26,287 nucleotides of DNA from NCBI GenBank assembly GCA_964487285.1, contig CAZAPZ010000009.1, positions 1 to 26,287 of the forward strand. The letters run 5' to 3'. Position 1 is the first letter of the stretch; every line of letters begins with the position of its first letter. This DNA is from CAZAPZ01 sp964487285 (GTDB lineage Bacteria; Campylobacterota_A; Desulfurellia; JAADFJ01). Shown piece after piece: positions 1-8,765 of the stretch. The notes under the pieces were generated by a model. The model searched no databases. It saw only the letters and a list, made by a program, of their open reading frames with translations, and was not told the DNA's origin. A program made the translations under genes and the position numbers.

Positions 1-2
1 AA

Positions 3-932
3 ATGACTATATATGAGCTTTCTAAAGAACTTATTTTAGGGACAAGACTAAAAAGACTTAGCGACCGGTTTCTACTGGATGTTTCCAATATATACAAAGC
101 TATGAATATTGCATTTGAGCCGTCATGGTTTCCTATATTTTTTCTACTCGATAGATATACTGAAATGAATGTCAGTGATATATCAAATGAACTTGATATT
201 ACTAAATCAGGAGCAAGTCAAATGATTTCTCTGCTTGAGAAAAAAGATATAGTCAAAATAACATGCGGAAAAGATGATAAAAGAACAAGATTTGTGTCTT
301 TTGATAATAACGGTTTCAATCTTTTAAAACAGATAAAGCCTATATGGAAACTTATACAAAATGAAATGACAAAAATGCTTGACGAGGGGGAAAATAGCCC
401 TTATTTTCTCAAGGCCATAAGCGAAATAGAAAGATCTTTTAAAAAAGAAGATTTAAATACAAGAGTCTTGAGAAGCTTTGAAAATGATGCCTACTCTATA
501 TCCGGATATTACAAGAAATATTATAATGCGGTTAAAGAACTCTTCTTTTTGTGGGTGTTTAATCATGGAATAGATGATATCGGACTATTAGATAATTTTA
601 ATTCTAAAATTAGGAAAAATGCCGATTATGTGTTTATAGCACTTAGAAATAAAGATGTTGCCGGTACAATTATTACTGTTTTAAATGGCGGCAAAGGAGA
701 TGCCTTCTTATGTTTCAGAGAAGATATGGAAGGTAAGGCGGATACAAAATTAGTAAAACATTTTCTTGATAAAATCGAGAGGTTAAAGCTTAATTGTATA
801 AATATAAGGTTTGATAAAGATAAAGCTGATGTGGCTGATTTTTTACATAAAAATGGATTCAAAAAATGTTCCGAGCGCAAAAGCTGCGACAGTGAAAGAA
901 GTGTTGTTATTTATAGGAAGATACAAAATTGA
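3..932 (+). CDS. MarR-family regulator fused to a GNAT-like domain; probable regulator of the hut operon
   Basis: The 309-residue protein starts with a winged-helix MarR domain at about residues 15-145. It contains the typical recognition-helix stretch MNVSDISNELDITKSGASQM (about 55-74) and a wing ending KDDKRTRFVSF. Residues about 165-305 look like a GNAT acetyltransferase fold (strand VAGTIITVLNGG, then the C-terminal HKNGFKKCSE). The acetyl-CoA loop is not a clean R/Q-x-x-G-x-G/A, so acetyltransferase activity is doubtful. The stop codon overlaps the TTG start of hutH (TTGA), so the two are translationally coupled. From this position I infer local control of histidine catabolism, with the C-terminal domain perhaps sensing a small ligand or CoA ester. 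The ATG at base 3 is used because the upstream region is outside the window; the true start could lie earlier. The MarR call is firm and the target is inferred. Confidence 0.8.
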   Translation: MTIYELSKELILGTRLKRLSDRFLLDVSNIYKAMNIAFEPSWFPIFFLLDRYTEMNVSDISNELDITKSGASQMISLLEKKDIVKITCGKDDKRTRFVSFDNNGFNLLKQIKPIWKLIQNEMTKMLDEGENSPYFLKAISEIERSFKKEDLNTRVLRSFENDAYSISGYYKKYYNAVKELFFLWVFNHGIDDIGLLDNFNSKIRKNADYVFIALRNKDVAGTIITVLNGGKGDAFLCFREDMEGKADTKLVKHFLDKIERLKLNCINIRFDKDKADVADFLHKNGFKKCSERKSCDSERSVVIYRKIQN

Positions 933-2503
933 TCGATAATATTTTAAGATACGGAGAAGATCGGATGACGCCCGGTATTGCAATAGATATCGCAAAAGGA
1001 AAAGTTAAAGGCATTATTTCCAAAAGTGCTCAGCAAAAGATACAAAAAGGGTTTGAGGCTTTAAAAAAAATAATAGAAAATGGCGATGCTGTTTACGGAG
1101 TTAACACAGGTTTTGGGCCTTTATGCACAACAATTATATCAAAATCTAAGATAAAGCAGCTTCAAAATAACATATTAAAAAGCCATAGTGCCGGAATGGG
1201 AGAAGATGTTAACCCGTTTATAGTAAAAATGATGATGATATTAAAAGTGCATGCATTATCTTTGGGTTATTCAGGCATATCAATCGAAACACTTAATAGA
1301 ATATTATTTCATATAGAAAATGATGTTATTCCATCTGTGCCGAGTCAAGGTTCAGTAGGCGCATCAGGGGACCTTACCCCGCTGGCTCATACCTTTTTGC
1401 CGCTTATTGGGTTGGGCAAGGTATATAAAAATGGAACAATTCATAAAACCTCTGATATTCTAAATGAATATAACCTTAAACCTATAGAATTAAATCCTAA
1501 AGAGGGACTTGCTCTAATAAACGGCACCCAATTTATGTCTGCTTATGGTATTTATGCTTTAAGCAGGTTTAATAACTGTCTTGAATATAGTGATATTATA
1601 GGCGCAATGTCCATAGAATCTCTATTAGGATCTGCCAAACCCTTTGATGACAGAATGCATCAGCTGCGTCCTTATCGAGGCTGCATTCATACTGCGCATC
1701 GCGTAAAATCAATGCTCGAAGGCTCGGAAATACTAAGATCTCATGTAAATTGTGATAAAGTGCAAGATCCTTATTCGCTAAGATGCATCCCTCAAATTCA
1801 TGGTGCTGCAAGAAATGCGTTTTTACATCTGAAAGAGACTCTTATGATAGAAATAAATTCCGTTACAGACAATCCAATAGTGTTTGATGAGGACACAGTG
1901 ATAAGCGGAGGCAATTTTCACGGTGAGCCGATAGCCATACCGTTTGATTATGCCGCTGTTGCCGCTTCTGAACTGGGCAATATTTCGGATAGAAGAGTAT
2001 ATCTGCTGCTCAAAGGCAGTGCCGATGGTCTGCCTAAACTGCTTATGAAGGATGTAGGCATTAATTCTGGCTTTATGATTTCTCAATATACATCAGCTGC
2101 ACTGGCCAGTGAAAATAAATCTCTCTGTTTCCCTGCAAGTGCAGATAGTATTCCAACATCACTTGGGCAGGAAGACATTGTTAGTATGGGATCAATAAGC
2201 GTACGAAAACTCAATACTATTTTAGATAATTTGGAAAAGATTCTTGCCGTTGAGCTTACAACCGCATCTCAGGCTTTTGATTTTAGGAAGCCGTTGAAAT
2301 CAAGTTTTATATTGGAAAAATGCCATGACGCCGTTAGATGCGAAATCGATCATGCTGATAATGACAGAGTGTTTGCAAATGATTTGAATACTGCGCATAA
2401 GATTATAAAAAGCGGAAAACTGGTGGATATTTCATATAAGACAGCTGAAAGTGAAGGCATAGACTTGAAAGGTAAATATTATGACATATTTGATGTTTAC
2501 TAA
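929..2503 (+). CDS. hutH: Histidine ammonia-lyase
   Basis: This enzyme removes ammonia from L-histidine to give urocanate, the first step of the Hut pathway, in the cytoplasm. The 524 residues match the family length (about 500-520). The self-cyclising Ala-Ser-Gly that forms the MIO cofactor is at residues 145-147 in GSVGASGDLTPLAH, and the catalytic Tyr is Y56 in VYGVNTGFGPL. Other lyase-family blocks are NGTQFMSAYG, QDPYSLRCIPQIHG, SVTDNPIVF and GGNFHGEP. The TTG start overlaps the stop of the regulator gene. The next in-frame ATG (base 965) would remove the conserved LRYGEDR lead-in, so TTG is preferred. Phenylalanine or tyrosine lyases share this fold, but hutU and hutI downstream fix the substrate as histidine. 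Confidence 0.97.
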   Translation: MIDNILRYGEDRMTPGIAIDIAKGKVKGIISKSAQQKIQKGFEALKKIIENGDAVYGVNTGFGPLCTTIISKSKIKQLQNNILKSHSAGMGEDVNPFIVKMMMILKVHALSLGYSGISIETLNRILFHIENDVIPSVPSQGSVGASGDLTPLAHTFLPLIGLGKVYKNGTIHKTSDILNEYNLKPIELNPKEGLALINGTQFMSAYGIYALSRFNNCLEYSDIIGAMSIESLLGSAKPFDDRMHQLRPYRGCIHTAHRVKSMLEGSEILRSHVNCDKVQDPYSLRCIPQIHGAARNAFLHLKETLMIEINSVTDNPIVFDEDTVISGGNFHGEPIAIPFDYAAVAASELGNISDRRVYLLLKGSADGLPKLLMKDVGINSGFMISQYTSAALASENKSLCFPASADSIPTSLGQEDIVSMGSISVRKLNTILDNLEKILAVELTTASQAFDFRKPLKSSFILEKCHDAVRCEIDHADNDRVFANDLNTAHKIIKSGKLVDISYKTAESEGIDLKGKYYDIFDVY

Positions 2504-2514
2504 AGGAGCAAAAA

Positions 2515-3462
2515 GTGAACGATGGATATGAATCTCCAAAATACAGATGGGGTGGCAGAATTGACGGCAAAGATGTGAATCTATTGAGATGGCATCAGGT
2601 AGTTGAATATATTGATCTTGATCATTATAAATCCTGCCAAAACGGATTTTGCATAATAGGGTTCAAGAGCGATCTTGGAATAATTAACAATAAAGGCAGA
2701 CCCGGTTCAGCTTTAGCTCCTATGCGAATTAGAAAATTTGCAGCATCTTTACCGTGGCATTTTGGCGCAGTTAGACTATTTGATGCAGGCAATGTAGAAT
2801 GCGTAAATGACTTGAGTCGGATGCAAGCTGTCCTTGCGGATAAGGTTGAACAAATAATGGATTTGGGACTTTTTCCAATAGTACTTGGAGGAGGTCATGA
2901 TACGGCTTTGGGCTCTGTACTTGGCAACTATGGTTATTTTTCAAAGATGCCCGCTATAATAAACTTTGATGCTCATTTTGATATGCGGCCGTATAACGAA
3001 TGCCCAAGTTCAGGCACAATGTTCAGACAAATTGCAGATAGATGCAAAAATGATAATCAAATATTTTCATATCTGTGCATGGGTATTGGAAAAAACGCCA
3101 ATTCAAAAGCTTTATTTAATGATGCCGTATCTTACGGCGCTAAATATATTCCAATCGAAGATATGCGTCAAGAAAGATGGCGAGGCAGATTGAAAAAGTT
3201 TATCGACCTAAGCAGTGATATACATTTAACCGTATGCAGCGATGTTTTTGACCAATCAATAGCTCCCGGCGTGAGCGCCCCAAGACCGTTTGGGTTGGGT
3301 CAAAAGGAATTCATAGAAGCTTTTAATGTGATATTAGCTTCAAAAAAAGTTAAAAGTTTTGATATTTCAGAGGTTTCACCAACATGTGATATAAATGATT
3401 TTACCGCAAGGTTGGCAGCTACGATAATTTTTATGTTGATAGACAAAATTTTAGTTAAATAA
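2515..3462 (+). CDS. hutG: Formimidoylglutamase-like ureohydrolase
   Basis: This is an arginase/agmatinase-fold enzyme. In the Hut pathway it would split N-formimino-L-glutamate into glutamate and formamide. The 315 residues carry the metal motifs GGGHD (H128), FDAHFD (D152, H154, D156) and CSDVFDQSIAPGVSAP (about 241-256). The last block, APGVSAP, is typical of formimidoylglutamases rather than arginases. C241 stands where arginases have the first Asp of the D-x-D pair, and D243 is retained. The GTG start follows AAAGGAG at a good distance, 11 bases after hutH. With no hutF-like deiminase in view, this gene supplies the final step. Assignment rests on the family motifs plus the position between hutH and hutU. 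The Cys substitution is the one feature that needs a check. Confidence 0.88.
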   Translation: MNDGYESPKYRWGGRIDGKDVNLLRWHQVVEYIDLDHYKSCQNGFCIIGFKSDLGIINNKGRPGSALAPMRIRKFAASLPWHFGAVRLFDAGNVECVNDLSRMQAVLADKVEQIMDLGLFPIVLGGGHDTALGSVLGNYGYFSKMPAIINFDAHFDMRPYNECPSSGTMFRQIADRCKNDNQIFSYLCMGIGKNANSKALFNDAVSYGAKYIPIEDMRQERWRGRLKKFIDLSSDIHLTVCSDVFDQSIAPGVSAPRPFGLGQKEFIEAFNVILASKKVKSFDISEVSPTCDINDFTARLAATIIFMLIDKILVK

Positions 3463-3479
3463 ATTCTTGGAGGTATATA

Positions 3480-4628
3480 ATGAGGTTGAGAGATCTGTTT
3501 TTATCCATGATGCTTTTGTTTGTTTTTGCAAGTGTCGGTTTTGCGGCAACCACTATTAATATAGGGTTCTTTGCACCCTTAACCGGCTTTGCCGCAGCGG
3601 ATGGCACAAGTGCGAAAAGAGGAGCTACGCTTGCTGTTGAAAGAATCAACAAAAGCGGAGGAATAAACGGGGAAAAGGTTAAGCTGATTGTATATAATGA
3701 TATGGCAAAATCTTCAGAAGCAGTAACCATTGCCAGGGAGTTGATGTCCGATAATGTTGCAGGCGTTGTAAGCGGCTCTTACTCTACACCGACAAGAGCG
3801 TCGGCACCAATCTACCAGCGTTATCATATTCCGCTTGTTGTTGCTTATGCTACATATCCTGGCATTACGAAAGTGGGCAACTATATTTTTAGAGTAGGTT
3901 TCTTAGCTAAAGTAGAAGGAGAGGCCGGAGGATTTGTTGCTGTAAAAATGCTTAAAGCAAAAAAAATTGCAGTTCTAACTATGGATAATGATTTTGGGAA
4001 AGCCTTATCTAAGGGATTCGTGTATGAAGCAAAGAAAGACGGTGCTGATATAATTGCCAATTTATCATTTGCCTTAGGTGCCAAAGATTTTAATCCTCTT
4101 TTAACGAGATTGAAAGGCATGCATCCTGACTTAATATATGCAACCGGATATTACTCGGAAGGAGCACTGATTGCAAGACAACTAAAGGCTCTTGGTTTGA
4201 AAACTCAACTTTTGGGACAGGAAGGATTTGATTCACCCATGTTTCTAAAAATTGCGCAAGATGCCGCAAACGGCACTATTATAACTACCGATCTAAACAG
4301 AAATGACAAAAGACCTATAGCTAAGTGGTTTATGAGAGAATATACAACTAAATACAAAGTGGAGCCGGATATGGTAGGAGCAAGTACTTTTGATGCGGTA
4401 TATTTGCTATCTGAAGCCATGAAACAGGCAAAAAGTAGCGATCATACAAAAATAAGAGATGCGATAGCTGGAATAAGAGATTTTAATGGTGTAACGGGGT
4501 TGATTAAAGGATTCAACGATATAGGAGAGGTTACAAAAGCTGTTCAAATTCAAAAAGTTGTAAACGGAAGATTTAAATACTTCGGCGTTGTTAACAATCC
4601 GTCAGTGATTACTCCTCCGAATAAATAA
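3480..4628 (+). CDS. Liv-type periplasmic substrate-binding protein of the hut-operon ABC importer
   Basis: The 382-residue protein begins with a Sec signal peptide: MRLR, a hydrophobic run to about residue 21, and GFA-A at the likely cleavage site. The mature part opens TINIGFFAPLTG, the hallmark of the LivJ/LivK (HAAT, type I Peripla_BP_6) family. It continues with AKRGATLAVERINKSGGING, the S-G-S-Y-S-T-P-T-R ligand-loop region and VLTMDNDFGKA. It binds its ligand in the periplasm and delivers it to the LivHM-type permease encoded downstream. Start ATG follows a strong GGAGG. It lies inside the hut operon between hutG and hutU, so histidine or urocanate is a better guess than leucine. Specificity cannot be read from the sequence alone. 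Confidence 0.9.
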   Translation: MRLRDLFLSMMLLFVFASVGFAATTINIGFFAPLTGFAAADGTSAKRGATLAVERINKSGGINGEKVKLIVYNDMAKSSEAVTIARELMSDNVAGVVSGSYSTPTRASAPIYQRYHIPLVVAYATYPGITKVGNYIFRVGFLAKVEGEAGGFVAVKMLKAKKIAVLTMDNDFGKALSKGFVYEAKKDGADIIANLSFALGAKDFNPLLTRLKGMHPDLIYATGYYSEGALIARQLKALGLKTQLLGQEGFDSPMFLKIAQDAANGTIITTDLNRNDKRPIAKWFMREYTTKYKVEPDMVGASTFDAVYLLSEAMKQAKSSDHTKIRDAIAGIRDFNGVTGLIKGFNDIGEVTKAVQIQKVVNGRFKYFGVVNNPSVITPPNK

Positions 4629-4646
4629 AGATACAAGAGGCGTCTA

Positions 4647-6656
4647 ATGGAATATTTAAAAAGAGTTAAATTACCTGATGAATTACCTGATTATCCAAAA
4701 TTTACAGACGGTATAAACCGAGCACCTGCAAGATATTTCAACTTGAATAAAATGCAGACAAAACTTGCTTTAAAAAATGCATTGCGATATATACCGCAGC
4801 ATCTTCACAAGACAATAGCTCCAGAGTTTCTAAAAGAGCTTATAACACGCGGTAGAATATATGGATACAGATATCGTCCTGAAGGTAAAATATGGGGAAA
4901 ACCGATAGATAGCTACAAAGGCAGAATATTGGAAGCAAAAGCATTTCAGGTAATGATAGATAATAATTTGGACTTTGATGTTGCTTTATATCCTTATGAA
5001 CTTGTGACCTATGGGGAAACAGGTCAAGTTTTTCAAAATTGGATGCAGTATAGGATAATAAAACAATATCTTGAAATAATAGAAGACGATCAGACACTTG
5101 TAGTCATGTCAGGCCATCCTCTCGGACTTTTTCCTTCTAATAAAAACGCTCCGAGAGTTATAGTTACCAATTCTATGATGGTAGGCATGTTTGATAATTT
5201 GGAAACTTGGAATAAAGCCGCTGAAATGGGTGTTGCCAATTATGGTCAGATGACTGCAGGCGGATGGATGTATATAGGACCTCAAGGCATAGTTCATGGA
5301 ACATATATTACCATATTAAATGCAGTACGAATGTTTTTGGGCATACCGAAAGATAAAAATGCAGCAGGTCATCTTTTTGTCAGCTCCGGATTAGGCGGAA
5401 TGAGCGGAGCTCAAGCTAAAGCTGTGGAAATAGCCGGAGGAGTTTGTATTATAGCCGAAGTTGATGAATCGCGTATCGAATTGAGGCATTCTCAAGGCTG
5501 GGTTAGCAAGCGAACGAGCAGCTTACCCGAAGCTTTTGCAACGGCTCATAGCTATATGGCAAAGAAAGAGCCTATGTCAATTGCCTATTACGGTAATATA
5601 GTAGATCTTTTGGAATATGCAGTGAACAACAATATAAAAATGGAGCTGCTGTCGGATCAAACATCCTGCCATGTTCCTTATGAAGGAGGTTATGTTCCAC
5701 AAGGCTTAACATTTGAGGAAAGTCGTATAATGATTGCAAAAGATCATGATACATTTAAAGAACTCGTTAACAACTCTTTGAAAAAGCAGTTTGAACTTAT
5801 AACCGTTTTGACGCATAGAGGAGCTTATTTTTGGGATTACGGCAACAGTTTTTTAAAGGCCGTATTTGATGCCGGCGTAAGAGAAGTTGCAAAAAATGGG
5901 AAAGATACATCCGAGGGATTTATTTTCCCTTCCTATGTGGAAGATATTATGGGTCCTTTGTACTTTGACTACGGCTATGGGCCGTTTAGGTGGATTTGTT
6001 TATCAAGAAATCATAACGACTTAGTAAAAACCGACAATGCCGCCCTTTTGGCAATAAATAAAGATAGGCGGGTTCAGGATATGGATAACTATTATTGGAT
6101 GAAGAATGCCGAAAATAATGCACTTGTGGTTGGAACTGAGGCGAGAATTCTTTATGCAGATGCGGAAACAAGGATAAAGATAGCGCTTCGGTTTAATGAA
6201 ATGGTAAGAATTGGTAAAATAGGGCCTATTATGATAGGACGAGATCATCATGATACCGGAGCCACAGATTCTCCTTTTAGGGAGACTGCAAACATTAAGG
6301 ACGGAAGCAATATCATGGCAGACATGGCTATCCAATCTTTTGCAGGTAATGCTGCAAGGGGAATGAGCATGGCAGTACTTAGCAATGGAGGAGGCGTAGG
6401 TATAGGCAAAGCTTATAATGGCGGTTTCGGCCTTGTTTTGGACGGCTCTCAAAGAGTTAATAATGTCATAAAATCCGCGCTCGATTGGGATGTTATGGCA
6501 GGCGTAGGAAGAAGAGCATGGGCACGCAATAAAAATGCTTTAGAAACGGCAGAAAAATGGAATTCCAAAGGAGTTGGCATAATTACCATTCCTGAAATAG
6601 CAGACGATAAACTCGTTGATAAACTCGTTGAAGGTAGAATGAGAAAACAAAAGTGA
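4647..6656 (+). CDS. hutU: Urocanate hydratase, long form
   Basis: This enzyme adds water to urocanate, using tightly bound NAD+ as an electrophile, to give 4-imidazolone-5-propionate. Diagnostic blocks are YGQMTAGGWMYIGPQGIVHG, SSGLGGMSGAQAKA (NAD-binding), SDQTSCHVPYEGGYVPQG and GYGPFRWICLSRNHNDLVKTD. The Cys of the last block is C451 and matches the conserved Cys410 of the Pseudomonas putida enzyme. At 669 residues it is about 110 longer than the common proteobacterial enzyme. It resembles the long form known from eukaryotes and some anaerobic bacteria, with an N-terminal extension (NALRYIPQHLHKTIAPEFLKEL) and extra internal segments. ATG 4647 is preceded by GAGG. Its 3' end overlaps the hutI start. 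Confidence 0.97.
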   Translation: MEYLKRVKLPDELPDYPKFTDGINRAPARYFNLNKMQTKLALKNALRYIPQHLHKTIAPEFLKELITRGRIYGYRYRPEGKIWGKPIDSYKGRILEAKAFQVMIDNNLDFDVALYPYELVTYGETGQVFQNWMQYRIIKQYLEIIEDDQTLVVMSGHPLGLFPSNKNAPRVIVTNSMMVGMFDNLETWNKAAEMGVANYGQMTAGGWMYIGPQGIVHGTYITILNAVRMFLGIPKDKNAAGHLFVSSGLGGMSGAQAKAVEIAGGVCIIAEVDESRIELRHSQGWVSKRTSSLPEAFATAHSYMAKKEPMSIAYYGNIVDLLEYAVNNNIKMELLSDQTSCHVPYEGGYVPQGLTFEESRIMIAKDHDTFKELVNNSLKKQFELITVLTHRGAYFWDYGNSFLKAVFDAGVREVAKNGKDTSEGFIFPSYVEDIMGPLYFDYGYGPFRWICLSRNHNDLVKTDNAALLAINKDRRVQDMDNYYWMKNAENNALVVGTEARILYADAETRIKIALRFNEMVRIGKIGPIMIGRDHHDTGATDSPFRETANIKDGSNIMADMAIQSFAGNAARGMSMAVLSNGGGVGIGKAYNGGFGLVLDGSQRVNNVIKSALDWDVMAGVGRRAWARNKNALETAEKWNSKGVGIITIPEIADDKLVDKLVEGRMRKQK

Positions 6657-7894
6657 TTAACCTGTTGGTTGAACACGCAAACATATATACGCCAAAAGAT
6701 AATTTCAGGAAAGCCAAAGGGGGTCTTGCCATGCGCGAGATCCGTTTTATCAAAGATGGTGCTATAGCAGTTAAAAATGGTGTTATAGCTGATATTGGCA
6801 AAACCGAAGAGCTTAAATATAAATATTCTGACGTTGAGGAAATTATTAACGCAGAAGGCAGAGCAGCCATACCTGGCTTTGTTGACCCTCATACGCATGC
6901 AGTATTTGCAGGTACGCGTGAGAATGAATTTAGCATGCGAATGGAAGGCAAGAGTTATATGGAGATGCTTCGACAAGGCGGAGGTATATTAGATACCGTT
7001 AAAAGTGTCAGAGCTGCATCTGTATATGATCTTGTGGATTACCTCAAAAAACGGTTAGAACTATTTTATAAATGGGGTACCACCACTATTGAAGCAAAGA
7101 GCGGCTATGGTTTGAATTTTGATGATGAAATAAAACAGCTTGAAGCGATAAAACTTGTGAATGACTCCGACTATGGACAAATAGTGCCGACTTTTTTAGG
7201 TGCGCATGCAGTACCGGGTCAATTTTATGATGATAAAGAAGCTTATATTGATATAATTATAAACAAGATGATACCGTATATAGCTGAGCATGAACTTGCA
7301 AAGTTCATAGATGTATTCTGCGAAGACGGTGTATATGATATAACTCAAACAAAAAGAATTCTGTTAAAAGGTATAGAATGCGGACTAAAAGTTAAGCTGC
7401 ATGCGGATGAGATAAAATATATAGGCTGCAGCGAGTTGGCAAATGATATTGATATAACTTCGTGCGGCCACCTTCTAAAAATAACAGATAAAGGTATAAA
7501 TGCCCTGAAAAAGGGAGGTGTAGTTGCAACCCTTTTGCCAGGCAGTGCATTCAGCTTAAAAGAGCAATATGCTCCTGCAAGGAAAATAATTGACAAAGAA
7601 GTGCCTGTGGCAATAGCTACAGACTGCAATCCAGGAAGCTCATATACCGAATCTATGCCTTTAATGATAACACTATCCGTGTTGAATATGAATATGACCG
7701 CAGAAGAAGCTATTACTGCAAGCACGCTTAATGCAGCTTATGCTGTTGGACTCGGAAGCAGAATCGGCAGCCTTGATATAGGTAAGCAGGCCGATTTCAT
7801 ATTGCTTAATGAAGACAGCTATCTATTTATACCTTATCATTATGGCGTAAACCCGATTTTTTCAACTTACAAAAAAGGCAGAAAGGTTCATTAG
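6653..7894 (+). CDS. hutI: Imidazolonepropionase
   Basis: This metal-dependent amidohydrolase opens the ring of 4-imidazolone-5-propionate to give N-formimino-L-glutamate. The 413-residue length is normal. Metal ligands are visible: H80 and H82 in VDPHTHAVFAGTR, H250 in LHADE, and D324 in ATDCNPGSS. The substrate-site blocks GTTTIEAKSGYGL and QGGGILDTVKSVRAAS are also intact. The GTG start overlaps the hutU stop by four bases (GTGA), a coupled start. The next in-frame Met (residue 27) would remove the first beta strands, so GTG is kept. The product is the substrate of the HutG-like enzyme encoded earlier in the same operon. Confidence 0.97.
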   Translation: MINLLVEHANIYTPKDNFRKAKGGLAMREIRFIKDGAIAVKNGVIADIGKTEELKYKYSDVEEIINAEGRAAIPGFVDPHTHAVFAGTRENEFSMRMEGKSYMEMLRQGGGILDTVKSVRAASVYDLVDYLKKRLELFYKWGTTTIEAKSGYGLNFDDEIKQLEAIKLVNDSDYGQIVPTFLGAHAVPGQFYDDKEAYIDIIINKMIPYIAEHELAKFIDVFCEDGVYDITQTKRILLKGIECGLKVKLHADEIKYIGCSELANDIDITSCGHLLKITDKGINALKKGGVVATLLPGSAFSLKEQYAPARKIIDKEVPVAIATDCNPGSSYTESMPLMITLSVLNMNMTAEEAITASTLNAAYAVGLGSRIGSLDIGKQADFILLNEDSYLFIPYHYGVNPIFSTYKKGRKVH

Positions 7895-7895
7895 T

Positions 7896-8762
7896 ATGTT
7901 TTTTCAGCAGCTCGTTAATGGATTAACTATAGGTGGATTATACGCTCTTATTGCTATGGGATTAACCATTGTTTATGGGGTTTTAAAAATTATTCATATA
8001 GCACATGCAGGTGTATATGTTATAGGTGCCTATGTTGGATTATCTGTTTTTACATATACACATAGCTTTGTTTTGGCTCTCCTGATAGCGATGGTGATAG
8101 GCTCTTTGGTAGGCATTGCTATGCAGAAGTATATCTATCTTCCTTTGGTAAAATACCCTCCTACCGTGTCTTTGATAGCAAGTATAGCCATGTTTATCTG
8201 TATGGAAGAAGGCATGAGACTTGTTTTTGGTCCTTATATAAAATCGTTTCCTAAAGAAATCTTCAAAAATGAGTATCATATCAGCGGAATTGTTATAGGC
8301 CAGTCACAAATAATTGTTTTTATCATATCTTTTCTTTTTATAATCTTTTTATGGTACATACTTGAAAAAACGCGTTTTGGTATGGGGCTGAAAGCAGCAT
8401 CGGAGGACTTGGAGATGGTAGATGCCTTAGGAATAGACAGTAAAAAAATTACATTGTCCGCTCTGGCTGTAGGTTCTGGTTTCGCAGCAGTGGCAGGCAT
8501 GCTTGTAGGCTTATATTATAATAGTGTATATCCATCTATGGGTGATGTTCCCGCATATAAGGCTTTGGCTATAATAGTTGTGGGCGGTATGGGCAATACT
8601 TGGGGCGCTTTCATTGCAGCTATCGCTTTGGGACTTGTGGAAACATTCCTGACCGGTTTTCTAAGCATACCGTTTCCACGAAATTCGCTGGCTTTTATAT
8701 TCATGATTATTGTCTTGCTGTTAAAACCCGAAGGAATAGCATCTTTATTTAAGAAGGTGTAA
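7896..8762 (+). CDS. livH: LivH-type permease subunit of HAAT ABC importer
   Basis: The 288-residue membrane protein has about eight hydrophobic segments. The opening QLVNGLTIGGLYALIAMGLT is nearly diagnostic of LivH, and LKIIHIAHAGVYVIGAY and IIVVGGMGNTWGAF support it. It forms a heterodimeric channel with the LivM-type protein in the inner membrane. The start lies 1 base after the hutI stop, with AGAAAGG as a ribosome site inside the hutI end. That spacing argues the transporter is co-expressed with the hut enzymes. The symbol marks family; the substrate is probably histidine or urocanate. Confidence 0.92.
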   Translation: MFFQQLVNGLTIGGLYALIAMGLTIVYGVLKIIHIAHAGVYVIGAYVGLSVFTYTHSFVLALLIAMVIGSLVGIAMQKYIYLPLVKYPPTVSLIASIAMFICMEEGMRLVFGPYIKSFPKEIFKNEYHISGIVIGQSQIIVFIISFLFIIFLWYILEKTRFGMGLKAASEDLEMVDALGIDSKKITLSALAVGSGFAAVAGMLVGLYYNSVYPSMGDVPAYKALAIIVVGGMGNTWGAFIAAIALGLVETFLTGFLSIPFPRNSLAFIFMIIVLLLKPEGIASLFKKV

Positions 8763-8765
8763 AAT

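Noticed and set aside
6021..6452. 143-codon antisense open frame in hutU
   Set aside because: It lies wholly inside a strongly conserved gene on the other strand and shows no family features.
6449..6976. 175-codon antisense open frame over the hutU/hutI junction
   Set aside because: Shadow of two confirmed genes; composition is typical of antisense reading.
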